8,321 nucleotides of DNA from Candidatus Doudnabacteria bacterium (GCA_023245915.1 JAHFJK010000052.1:1-8321), one strand, 5' to 3'. Positions 1 to 5,772 are shown, numbered from the stretch's first letter. The notes: generated by a model from the letters alone, not told the origin. A program made the numbers and translations.

Positions 1-405
1 GGAAGTATCCTCCCTCCAAGTGATGGTATATTAGCTAAAACAGCTACAGACAAGACTGTCTGGTTAATCAGCAACAACCAGAGAAGAGGCTTTACCTCCC
101 AGTCTGTATTTCTTGGTTTAGGCTTTAAATTCTCTCAAGTCTTAATCATCACTTCACCTGAACTTAACAAACTGGCTATTGGAGCTAATCTTGACAATCC
201 TTCTGCAGTCCACCCAGAAGGAGTTGATATTAACTTAAATGGCACTATCTACTGGCTGCATAACAATAGCCTTTATCCTTACCCATCTTTAGCTGTGTAT
301 AATAGCTGGAGAGTACCTAATGACTTCTCCAGAGTCTTACCGGCTAATGCTGCTGACAAGGCTTTACCTAAGGGGGGAGTGGTGGAGGGCAGGAGGGTGG
401 AGTAG
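1..405 (+). CDS. C-terminal part of a repeat-type surface protein (5' end outside window)
   Basis: The frame is open from the first base and ends at TAG 403-405, giving 134 residues with no start in the window. Two related units of about 40 residues are visible: one starts near DGILAKT and contains VWLISNNQRRGF followed by VFLGLGF, the other starts near GVDINLNG and contains IYWLHNNSLYPYPS followed by AVYNSW. This 'uncharged strand, aromatic-Leu, basic turn, short helix' pattern resembles the short repeats of large secreted or surface proteins common in Patescibacteria, usually of unknown function. The extreme C-terminus (KGGVVEGRRVE) is charged and has no membrane anchor, so attachment, if any, must come from the missing N-terminal part. 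A hairpin terminator follows 36 bases after the stop. Family assignment is from remembered pattern only. Confidence 0.7.
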   Translation, partial: GSILPPSDGILAKTATDKTVWLISNNQRRGFTSQSVFLGLGFKFSQVLIITSPELNKLAIGANLDNPSAVHPEGVDINLNGTIYWLHNNSLYPYPSLAVYNSWRVPNDFSRVLPANAADKALPKGGVVEGRRVE

Positions 406-440
406 TCGTTAACTATTGTAAACAACTTATCCACTATTTA

Positions 441-470
441 AAAATCTGCCCTTAGCTTAGGGCGGATTTT
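441..470 (+). terminator. Rho-independent terminator after the surface-protein gene
   Basis: An 11-bp stem (441-451 with 460-470, one G-T pair) encloses an 8-base loop. An A-run opens the stem and a T-run closes it, so it could act in both directions, but the only gene reading into it is the upstream plus-strand CDS. Confidence 0.65.
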
Positions 471-475
471 GGGAG

Positions 476-503
476 TTGACTTTGTTTATTTTAGCGTTAG
501 AAT
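476..503 (+). promoter_or_regulatory. Sigma70-type promoter of the candidate small RNA
   Basis: TTGACT (476-481) and TAGAAT (498-503) each match the consensus at five of six positions and are 16 bp apart. Transcription would start near 510. It lies just after the upstream terminator and no protein gene on this strand follows for 2 kb, so it probably serves the structured segment ending at about 737. Confidence 0.55.
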
Positions 504-509
504 TTAAGT

Positions 510-737
510 AGAAAGGAAAGTAACAGATGATTAACGGTTTTGGGTCAGCCAGGTAGCTTTTCCTTCCCAAATTTTTGGGACCGATAAGCCCTCAAGGCGG
601 CTAAGCCTTAAGCATCTATCCGCCTTCGCCAGCTGGCGAATGGCGGAAACTAGAGAAAAAGAAAAATCGCATATGGGAAAAGCTACCTCAGTGTAAACTC
701 CCTCATTCCATTTTAGGATGAGGGAGTTTATGTTTTT
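510..737 (+). ncRNA. Candidate structured small RNA of about 230 nt, class unknown
   Basis: This fills most of the gene-free stretch 406-824. A perfect 13-bp helix can form between 551-563 (AGGTAGCTTTTCC) and 676-688, extendable by one G-U pair. Inside it lie three hairpins: 565-580 (stem TCCCAAA), 594-609 (AAGGC/GCCTT) and 619-647 (TCCGCC plus the 16-bp palindrome TTCGCCAGCTGGCGAA), followed by an A-rich single strand. A promoter precedes it and a strong terminator ends it. I could not match it to tmRNA, RNase P RNA, SRP RNA or 6S RNA: the hallmark sequences of the first three are absent, and the multi-hairpin interior does not look like 6S. A nine-codon reading frame (527-556, after AAAGGAAAG) ends inside the closing helix, so a translated leader is the alternative. 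Confidence 0.45.
694..737 (+). terminator. Strong rho-independent terminator ending the candidate RNA
   Basis: A 13-bp perfect stem, 694-706 with 718-730, can be extended at the loop side by two more pairs past a one-base bulge. It is followed by TGTTTTT. The T-run is on the plus strand only, so the transcript runs left to right. Confidence 0.8.
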
Positions 738-772
738 ATGGTCGCTGAATGAACGCTGCATTTGACACCGAG

Positions 773-820
773 GCTGATTAGACGCTGAAAACGTGGTTCC
801 CAGTTTAGCGACTAATCGGC
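773..820 (-). terminator. Imperfect hairpin just after the DHS-like gene
   Basis: 773-781 pairs with 812-820 (9 bp, one G-T) and 783-786 with 807-810 across one mismatch. It begins 4 bases after the stop of the minus-strand gene. There is no T-run, so an intrinsic terminator is uncertain; it may be a 3' end-protecting hairpin. Confidence 0.35.
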
Positions 821-824
821 GATC

Positions 825-1925
825 TTATAGGTCCAATAAGACCGCGGCAATCCAGGGAAAGACCGCAGTGACGTCGCTTTGGATTATTTGGTAGTAGCTT
901 GAAGTTGCCAGTTTGTCCCAGGTAATTTTTTCTTTGCCGCCGGCGCCGGAGTAAGAGCCATAAGACATTGGTGAAGAGCCAATTTCTATAAAACCGGCCC
1001 AATCCCTTATTTTAGAAAGCTTAAGATCGTGCTTGAGTGAAGGTACTACACAAATGGGAAAATCAGCAGCTATTCCACCCCCCAGCTGTAAAAAAGCAAT
1101 TGGCGCGTTTTTTGACTCTTTCATATACCAATCATAAAGTAAGTGGAAGTATTCCAGGCCCGATTTCATAATTTTGCCATCAATCACAATGTCGTTTTTC
1201 TTTTTGTGTGGGCCATTGTAAGTGTAGCTGCCAAAAATATTGCCCATAGTGGAATCTTCAAATCCCGGCACTATAATTGGAATATTTTTTTCATCAGCTG
1301 CGTATGCCCAGCAGTCTTGCGGATTGGCTTTGGGATCGGGCTTTATCAATTTTTCTTTAAATAATCGGCGAAAGTATTCGTGTGGAAAATAGCTTTCATT
1401 GTTGTCTTGCGCTTCCTGCCACATTTTTAATAAAAGAGGCTCCATTATGCGCACACTTTCGTCTTCCGGCAAAAAAGTATCAGTAATTCTTCTAAAGCCG
1501 GCGTCACGAAGTTCAGCTTCCTGATGTGGGGTTAGTTCGGTATAACGGGGGATGTAAGCGTAGTGGGAGTGGGCAACGTAGCGATAATATGACTCCTCGT
1601 GGTTGGCGCCGGTGGCGGAAACTAAATGGACTTTGTTTTTGCGGATGAGTTCAGCCAGCATTACCCCAATTTGAAAAGAACTTAAAGCGCCGGCCAAAGT
1701 GACCACGATTTTGCCGCCTTTTTTAAGATGATTTTTCAGCCACAACGCCGCCTGCATGGTGGCTCCGCCATTGGTGTGGTTTAAAGTTCTTTTAGCAAAC
1801 TCTGAAACCGGCTTGGCGGTGTTTTTAACATGAGCTGTTAATGTTCCCGATGTAAATTGGTTGTTGTCGGGTTCGATCATTCGGCGCAGGGCCGGCGAGA
1901 GTTTGCTTAATTTATTTTTTGGCAT
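825..1925 (-). CDS. Deoxyhypusine synthase-like protein (probable polyamine aminobutyltransferase)
   Basis: The 366-residue length is normal for the bacterial deoxyhypusine synthase-like family. Visible blocks are NHTNGGATMQAALWL (50-64), VTLAGA (75-80), TGANHEES (105-112), VPGFEDSTMGN (219-229), GGGIAADFPICVVP (282-295) and SYGSYSGAGGKEKITWDK (321-338). K338 in WDK corresponds to the catalytic lysine that forms the enzyme-aminobutyl intermediate in deoxyhypusine synthase. The family uses NAD and spermidine or putrescine. Bacteria have no eIF5A, and related bacterial enzymes make homospermidine, so a role in polyamine synthesis with the nearby aguA and aguB is likely but inferred. The start follows the toxin stop by 14 bases with no Shine-Dalgarno; TAACCATAAA lies 3 bases upstream. 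It is probably cotranscribed from the toxin-antitoxin promoter. The substrate cannot be told from sequence. Confidence 0.93.
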   Translation of the reverse strand: MPKNKLSKLSPALRRMIEPDNNQFTSGTLTAHVKNTAKPVSEFAKRTLNHTNGGATMQAALWLKNHLKKGGKIVVTLAGALSSFQIGVMLAELIRKNKVHLVSATGANHEESYYRYVAHSHYAYIPRYTELTPHQEAELRDAGFRRITDTFLPEDESVRIMEPLLLKMWQEAQDNNESYFPHEYFRRLFKEKLIKPDPKANPQDCWAYAADEKNIPIIVPGFEDSTMGNIFGSYTYNGPHKKKNDIVIDGKIMKSGLEYFHLLYDWYMKESKNAPIAFLQLGGGIAADFPICVVPSLKHDLKLSKIRDWAGFIEIGSSPMSYGSYSGAGGKEKITWDKLATSSYYQIIQSDVTAVFPWIAAVLLDL

Positions 1926-1939
1926 CAGTTTATGGTTAA

Positions 1940-2197
1940 TTACCCGTATAGTTGTGAATGAGTGCCAATATTAATGAATTCAACATCGTCGCCAATATGA
2001 CGAAATATTGCGCGATAATCTCCAGTGATATTAATGCTTCGGCATCCGGGATAAACTTTGTCTACCGGGTGGTTGTTTAGCAATGGGTGAATAGTGTCTG
2101 TTAAAAATAAATTTTTTCTTTCTTTGAATTTTTGTTTAACTTTATCGTCCAGCTTAGAGAATTTTTTTAAAAAGATTTTATGGAGAAAAATTTTCAT
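1940..2197 (-). CDS. RelE/YafQ-like type II toxin (mRNA interferase)
   Basis: This is an 85-residue basic protein of normal size for the RelE/ParE superfamily. It has an N-terminal amphipathic stretch (KKFSKLDDKVKQKFKERKNLF), a central PGCRSINITGDYRAIFR segment (50-66) with the basic and aromatic residues usual for the fold, and the C-terminus VEFINIGTHSQLYG (72-85). H80 followed by a terminal LY is the feature seen in YafQ/RelE-StbE-type members that cut ribosome-bound mRNA. Its ATG overlaps the antitoxin stop by 4 bases (ATGA at 2194-2197), which indicates translational coupling. RelE-like ribonuclease is favoured over a ParE gyrase inhibitor because of the C-terminal His and Tyr, but this is judged by eye. 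Confidence 0.85.
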   Translation of the reverse strand: MKIFLHKIFLKKFSKLDDKVKQKFKERKNLFLTDTIHPLLNNHPVDKVYPGCRSINITGDYRAIFRHIGDDVEFINIGTHSQLYG

Positions 2198-2475
2198 AAA
2201 GAATCCAGGTAATCATCCAATGCTTTGGCAGAATTAAACGGCCCTGCCAGGTTTTTGCGGGCCTTAATATCCTTTAACGCTTTTTCAATTTCCTTTCTGG
2301 TTTTGGAATTAAACCGTTCCGGCACTTGAATCATACTGGGTTCAATCCGGCCTTGTTCGTAAGCGCGAAAAGTCATTTTTACCAAATCAGTCAGGCTTAA
2401 ATCCTGGGTTTTTGCCTTTTTGGCGACCCGTTGTTTTAAGCCTCTGTCTATTTTTACCATTAATTGCGTAGTCAT
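2194..2475 (-). CDS. RelB/DinJ-like ribbon-helix-helix antitoxin
   Basis: This 93-residue protein precedes and overlaps the toxin gene. The N-terminal 45 residues (TTQLMVKIDRGLKQRVAKKA, then a helix beginning LSLTDLVKMTF) fit a ribbon-helix-helix DNA-binding domain: a beta strand with alternating residues, then two helices with S/T-DLV at the second. The C-terminal half is charged, and the end (FNSAKALDDYLDSL) is the kind of segment that wraps the toxin in RelB and DinJ. The family normally represses its own promoter as a complex with the toxin, and a palindrome sits inside the promoter here. No clear Shine-Dalgarno lies before the ATG at 2475. Confidence 0.83.
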   Translation of the reverse strand: MTTQLMVKIDRGLKQRVAKKAKTQDLSLTDLVKMTFRAYEQGRIEPSMIQVPERFNSKTRKEIEKALKDIKARKNLAGPFNSAKALDDYLDSL

Positions 2476-2503
2476 AAAGTTTAATTTAATTGTTGATATA
2501 TAA

Positions 2504-2531
2504 ATTATATATACTTTGTATATATTGTCAA
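2504..2531 (-). promoter_or_regulatory. Promoter and palindromic operator of the toxin-antitoxin operon
   Basis: On the minus strand TTGACA (2531-2526) and TATAAT (2509-2504) are both perfect consensus hexamers, 16 bp apart. The perfect inverted repeat ATATATAC-TTT-GTATATAT (2507-2525) fills the spacer and overlaps the -10. This is a natural site for the antitoxin's ribbon-helix-helix dimers, so the operon is probably autorepressed. Transcription would start about 22 bases before the antitoxin ATG and may extend through the DHS-like gene. Confidence 0.75.
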
Positions 2532-2655
2532 GCGGATTAATAACAAAATTATTTTAACAGATGCGGAGGATATGCCAAAAGTTTTGTATGGACAAATCTC
2601 TCTCTCTTTGTTATTCTGAATTGTTCCTGGCGGATAGTCGGGACGAGGAAGAACG

Positions 2656-3045
2656 ATGAAGCGAGTTTGGTTCATTATTGCCCTGGTTATGATTGGCGGC
2701 GGAGCTTGCAGCACGGAGTCGGGTTTTGATAAGGATGCCAAAAAGATTTTGGCGGGGTACTCCACTCCACAGAAGGAACTTGCCGCTGCCATAAATGCGG
2801 CGAAAAATGACTTTCCCACAGCTACAGGGTTGTACCAGCCCGATGCATGGATGCTTCGCCAAAAAGGGAGGGATGTTGAAATCTGGCTGGTCATTACAGG
2901 GGAGGACAACATCAAGCACGACACATATTACACCCTCAAAAAAATCCTTCCACAGGGAAGTGGGAGATTATCGAGCGTAGGATTGGAAATTTACCTGGAT
3001 ACGCCCCTCAGTAGGTTTCGGCGGCCCGTCGGTTTTTCTTCATAA
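2656..3045 (+). CDS. Small putative lipoprotein with a probable 1-nt frameshift
   Basis: The N-terminus MKRVWFIIALVMIGGGACS is a lipoprotein-type signal with a possible lipobox ending at C18. The rest is a soluble domain of unrecognised family. AGGAAG 5 bases before the ATG is one of the few clear ribosome sites in the window. The open frame runs 129 residues to TAA 3043-3045, but that stop lies inside the downstream terminator hairpin. At the A7 run 2938-2944 (after L94) a shift to the -1 frame reads N97 and then PSTGKWEIIERRIGNLPGYAPQ, stopping at TAG 3012-3014, 5 bases before the hairpin. That 119-residue form is more protein-like than the in-frame tail (GLEIYLDTPLSRFRRPVGFSS). Whether this is a base-call error, a mutation or slippage is open. 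Richer GC than its neighbours and a proper Shine-Dalgarno hint at foreign origin. A 15-codon frame with a GGAGG site (2572-2619) precedes it. Confidence 0.7.
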   Translation: MKRVWFIIALVMIGGGACSTESGFDKDAKKILAGYSTPQKELAAAINAAKNDFPTATGLYQPDAWMLRQKGRDVEIWLVITGEDNIKHDTYYTLKKILPQGSGRLSSVGLEIYLDTPLSRFRRPVGFSS

Positions 3046-3077
3046 GCGAGAACCGACGCGGCTGCCTTTTTGTTTTT
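3020..3077 (+). terminator. Rho-independent terminator of the small lipoprotein gene
   Basis: An 8-bp inner stem (3027-3034 with 3051-3058) continues, past one bulged C, into a 7-bp outer stem (3020-3026 with 3060-3066, one G-T). TTTTTGTTTTT follows directly. Confidence 0.8.
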
Positions 3078-3081
3078 GTCG

Positions 3082-3113
3082 AAATACTCTTCGAGCTTGT
3101 CGAGAAGATATTT
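3082..3113. repeat. Intergenic palindromic element with TCGAGCTTGTCGA core
   Basis: The arms AAATA/TATTT and TCTTC/GAAGA flank a core in which TCGA is repeated in inverted orientation. Palindromes with a CTCGACAAGCTCGA-type core are frequent intergenic repeats in many bacteria. There is only one copy in this window. Confidence 0.45.
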
Positions 3114-3115
3114 TG

Positions 3116-3151
3116 CACAATAGGTTCTCCACAAGGTCGAACACTATTGTG
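3116..3151 (-). terminator. Hairpin covering the aguA stop codon
   Basis: CACAATAG (3116-3123) pairs perfectly with CTATTGTG (3144-3151), and GTTC/GAAC extends the stem inward past one bulged A. The stem includes the aguA stop codon (3144-3146). The T-run is lacking, so its role as a terminator is only likely. Confidence 0.4.
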
Positions 3152-4178
3152 GCTGCTGTTGGGTCATGCAATGGATGGCCCCGCCGCCGTAAATAATGTC
3201 GGAACAGTCTATTGGCACAACTTTTCGGTCCGGAAAACAATCTTGTAAAATTTTTAAAGCCTTTTCGTCGTTAGGATCCTTAAAGATTGAGGCCAATGTA
3301 ACACTATTGCCAATATAAAAATTGGCATAAGAAACCGGTGCTTTATTACCGTCATCGTAATCCAAATGAGGCATGGGCAACTTTATGACTTCAAAGGGCT
3401 TACCGTCCAAATCGGTCGCTTGCTGCAAAATTTCAAAGTTTTCTTTCAAAATCGGGTAATTTTTGTCAGCCGGATTGTCTTCGTAAGCGCAGACAATTTT
3501 ATTTGGAGCAACAAAGCGGGCAATTTCATCTACATGCCCATGTGTATGGTCGTTGGCCAGCCCTTGATTTAGCCAAATAACTCGGGAAATGCCTAAATGG
3601 TCCGCAAAAATGTTTTCATAATCTGTTTTGGTCAAATTTTGGTTACGTTTCAGCAAACATTGTTCTGTAGTTAACAGTGTACCGTTGCCGTTGGATTCAA
3701 TGGCTCCGGATTCTAAAATAATTTTTGGCTCAAATGTATCAATTTTTAATTGCTGGTTAATGGTTGTCCAAACATTATTATCTTTCATCAAGTCGGCAAA
3801 TTGCTCCCCGTATGCATCATAATTCCATTTTACAGCCGCCAATTTCCCTTTGTTAGTTTTTACAAAAGCCGGTATATAATCGCGCGTCCAAACATCCGCA
3901 TAGTCCGCTTCAAATAGCCTGGCATTTTTAATCTCAGAATGGTTTTTAACATCCCGGACAATTAAATTGACCGTTTCTGAAGAAGCAAGTGCATCGATGA
4001 TTTTTTTAAACTGCGTTTCTATTTTTGGCAGGCGTTCAGGGTTAAACTGATTGTTTTTTTGGTTTAGTGACCCAAAAGAAATTTTGTCATATGGCCAGGC
4101 CAGCCAGACGGCTTCGTGCGGTTCCCATTCCGCGGGCATAATAAAGCCTGAATTTTTTGGAGTGTCTGTGCTTGACAT
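3144..4178 (-). CDS. aguA: Agmatine deiminase
   Basis: This 344-residue protein hydrolyses agmatine to N-carbamoylputrescine and ammonia in the cytoplasm. Family blocks are present in order: GFIMPAEWEPHEAVWLAWP (11-29), DVWTRDYIPAF (95-105), ESGAIESNGNGTLLTTEQCLL (156-176), NDHTHGHVDEIARFV (209-223) and YGGGAIHCMTQQQP (330-343). D100, H215, D217 and C337 are the expected catalytic and guanidine-binding positions of the peptidylarginine-deiminase fold, with C337 the nucleophile. Differences from the usual consensus are ESG for EGG and YIP for TGP after the RD. The start at 4178 gives the family's usual N-terminus; no Shine-Dalgarno is seen, but TAACCATAAA lies 2 bases upstream, as before the DHS-like gene. 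It lies 83 bases downstream of the restored pemK-like gene and may share the aguB transcript. Confidence 0.95.
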   Translation of the reverse strand: MSSTDTPKNSGFIMPAEWEPHEAVWLAWPYDKISFGSLNQKNNQFNPERLPKIETQFKKIIDALASSETVNLIVRDVKNHSEIKNARLFEADYADVWTRDYIPAFVKTNKGKLAAVKWNYDAYGEQFADLMKDNNVWTTINQQLKIDTFEPKIILESGAIESNGNGTLLTTEQCLLKRNQNLTKTDYENIFADHLGISRVIWLNQGLANDHTHGHVDEIARFVAPNKIVCAYEDNPADKNYPILKENFEILQQATDLDGKPFEVIKLPMPHLDYDDGNKAPVSYANFYIGNSVTLASIFKDPNDEKALKILQDCFPDRKVVPIDCSDIIYGGGAIHCMTQQQPQ

Positions 4179-4220
4179 ATTTTATGGTTATGTTAAACTA
4201 AATATCTAAATGGCTATAAG

Positions 4221-4245
4221 CCCTCCCCTCGCGCAAGCGAGAGGG
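4221..4245. repeat. GC-rich hairpin between the PemK-like gene and aguA
   Basis: CTCGC (4228-4232) and GCGAG (4237-4241) close a GCAA loop, with further C-G pairs beyond one mismatch. It stands out in an AT-rich gap and has no T-run. It is probably a short palindromic repeat, or a weak transcription-processing site. Confidence 0.4.
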
Positions 4246-4261
4246 TTAAAACCTAAAAGAT

Positions 4262-4653
4262 TCAAGGTATTAATTCCTTGAGTTTTTTTGTTAATTCAAG
4301 AAAATTTTTTTCCTCTAATGTGCCTATTTTATAACGTAATCTTTTGGAATCAATAAGCCTAAGCTGTGATAGAATCGCGGAGTTTTTTTGTTTGGCCCAA
4401 ATTCAACAAAATGATAATAAATACCTTCTTTGACTTTTGAAGTTAGAGGCACTCCCCAAAAAACCATTTTGTTGAATTTTCTAATAACCACAACTGGCCG
4501 CAAAAAATCTTTGCCTTTGCCGTCCTGTTCAAAGCCAATGTTTTGCCCCAAATAGCAGAACCATATTTCAGCTTCATGAAAAAACAACCTCGGCTTTTCA
4601 TTGTTTAGCCAGGTTTTTAACTTATGCCAAAAAGTAAAATCCTTGGAGTGCAT
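4262..4653 (-). CDS. PemK/MazF-like toxin gene, broken by a 1-nt frameshift
   Basis: ATG 4651-4653 follows the aguB TAA with no gap. The uninterrupted frame (4324-4653, 109 residues) contains EIWFCYLGQNIGFEQDGKGK (29-48), FLRPVVVIRKFNK (50-62) and FWGVPLTSK (65-73). These fit the PemK/MazF fold, whose members are mRNA-cleaving toxins. After K90 the frame gives a non-family tail (TPRFYHSLGLL). Moving to the -1 frame at the A7 run (4389-4383) instead gives NSAILSQLRLIDSKRL, the usual C-terminal block of this family, and continues to TGA 4262-4264 for a total of 130 residues. So the gene is intact except for one missing A, or relies on slippage. The first 25 residues precede the fold. No antitoxin gene is adjacent, as is common for orphan PemK-like genes in Patescibacteria. 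If translation stops at 4324, the product lacks its last strand and helix. Confidence 0.8.
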
Positions 4654-5634
4654 TTATCTTTTTTGTAAAGCTCTTTTTTCGTCTTTATAATGCGCTACAT
4701 TTTTAAGTTTTTTCGACTTACTAATCAGCTTATTGGATAACAAAGATTTGTAAGTATCCGGTCGGCGGTTGCGCAAAAAACCCCAGCCATCAGACAAAAA
4801 TTTATTATATTGCAAATCCACTTTTTGGACTAAAATTTCTTCTTTATCCTTTGAAGCTCTCTTTAAAACTTTGCCCCAGGCATCGGCCACAAAAGACTGC
4901 CCCCAAAATTTTGACCTGCCCTCTATCCCCACCCGGTTAGGCGCGGCGATCGCGACGCTGTTGGCAATTGCGTGACCCCGCATGGAAGTTTCCCAGGCAT
5001 CATGCCAGTCGTTGGGGTGTTTGTAGCCTATAATATCAGCAATCGCAGTTGGGTAAAAAATTATTTCCGCGCCAGCCAGGCGCGCTGCCCTGGCGGCTTC
5101 CGGAAACCACTGATCATAGCAAATCAAAACCGCAAAAGTCGCAAATTTGGTTTTAAAAATTTTGTAGCCGTCATTGCCGTTTTCAAAATACTCTTTTTCG
5201 TAAAAACCGGGATCGTGCGGGATATGAATCTTCCGATAAACATCGAGAAGCCTACCTTTTTCATTTATTACCGCCGCAGAATTATAATATCGCCAGCCGG
5301 TTTTTTGTCCCGCCTTACCCGCTTTTTCATAAATCGGCACAATAATTACCACTCCATACATTTTGGCAATCTCTTCAAACATGAAAGTGGAGGCGCCTGG
5401 AATGTACTCGATATATTTGTCTTTATTTACAGCCTGGCGCTGGGGAAAATAGGGGACATTGTAAAGTTCCGGCAGACAAATAATCTGCGCGCCTTTTTTG
5501 GCGGCTTTAATAACCAGGTCGGAAGCGTGCGCGAAATTTTTTGACATATCCGGTCCGACCCTGGATTGAATCAGTCCGATGGTAACAATTTTTTTCTTCA
5601 CCCCGTTAGAAGTCAATTTAACTTTTAAACTCAT
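4654..5634 (-). CDS. aguB: N-carbamoylputrescine amidase
   Basis: This 326-residue nitrilase-superfamily enzyme converts N-carbamoylputrescine to putrescine, CO2 and ammonia. The Glu-Lys-Cys triad is visible: E56 in CLPELYN, K135 in YRKIHIPHDPGFYEKEYF and C172 in VLICYDQWFPEAAR. WHDAWETSMRGHAIAN and FWGQSFVADAWGKVL also fit the AguB branch. It catalyses the step after AguA, the clearest sign that the locus makes putrescine. Compared with the usual length of about 290-300 there are roughly 30 extra lysine-rich residues at the C-terminus. The ATG at 5634 gives a non-family first 11 residues; GTG at 5601 (VKKKIVTIGLIQ) would give the normal family start, so the N-terminus is uncertain. No Shine-Dalgarno is seen. 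The stop abuts the PemK-like gene, giving a probable aguB-toxin-aguA transcript. Confidence 0.94.
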   Translation of the reverse strand: MSLKVKLTSNGVKKKIVTIGLIQSRVGPDMSKNFAHASDLVIKAAKKGAQIICLPELYNVPYFPQRQAVNKDKYIEYIPGASTFMFEEIAKMYGVVIIVPIYEKAGKAGQKTGWRYYNSAAVINEKGRLLDVYRKIHIPHDPGFYEKEYFENGNDGYKIFKTKFATFAVLICYDQWFPEAARAARLAGAEIIFYPTAIADIIGYKHPNDWHDAWETSMRGHAIANSVAIAAPNRVGIEGRSKFWGQSFVADAWGKVLKRASKDKEEILVQKVDLQYNKFLSDGWGFLRNRRPDTYKSLLSNKLISKSKKLKNVAHYKDEKRALQKR

Positions 5635-5704
5635 GTGCTTATTTGTAAAAATAAATATCTTTAAACCCTATCAGAGTAATTTTCCAAAAAACTTCTAACG
5701 GGGT
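5600..5704 (-). promoter_or_regulatory. 14-bp inverted repeat bracketing the aguB start
   Basis: ACTTCTAACGGGGT at 5691-5704 is the exact inverse of 5600-5613, which lies in aguB codons 8-12. In aguB mRNA the two could pair and enclose the ATG at 5634; the inner arm also reaches the alternative GTG at 5601. A perfect 14-bp match is unlikely by chance over such a short range, but any regulatory role is inferred. Confidence 0.35.
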
Positions 5705-5772
5705 TCATTGGCTTAGGGCCCTGGCAAAAATAACTTCCCGGCTTTGCTTCCATCTCCGCCGCCATCTTTGGC

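Noticed and set aside
510..737. Assignment of the structured segment to 6S, SRP, RNase P RNA or tmRNA
   Set aside because: There is no GGAA-type SRP tip, no GAAAGTCCGGGC-type RNase P core, no tRNA-like end with CCA for tmRNA, and the multi-hairpin interior does not fit the single long rod of 6S RNA.
531..761. 76-codon minus-strand frame over the candidate RNA
   Set aside because: It is made from the terminator and hairpin sequences read backwards and has no ribosome site or family resemblance.
762..790. TTGACA at 762-767 as a promoter
   Set aside because: No acceptable -10 hexamer lies 15-19 bp downstream, and the hexamer sits next to the hairpin after the DHS-like gene.
2572..2619. 15-codon frame with a GGAGG site before the small lipoprotein gene
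   Set aside because: The ribosome site is good, but the peptide (MPKVLYGQISLSLLF) is too short to judge, and I see no attenuator structure that would make it a regulatory leader.
4972..5544. 190-codon plus-strand frame
   Set aside because: It is wholly antisense to aguB, whose catalytic triad and family motifs are clear. It has no recognisable protein features.
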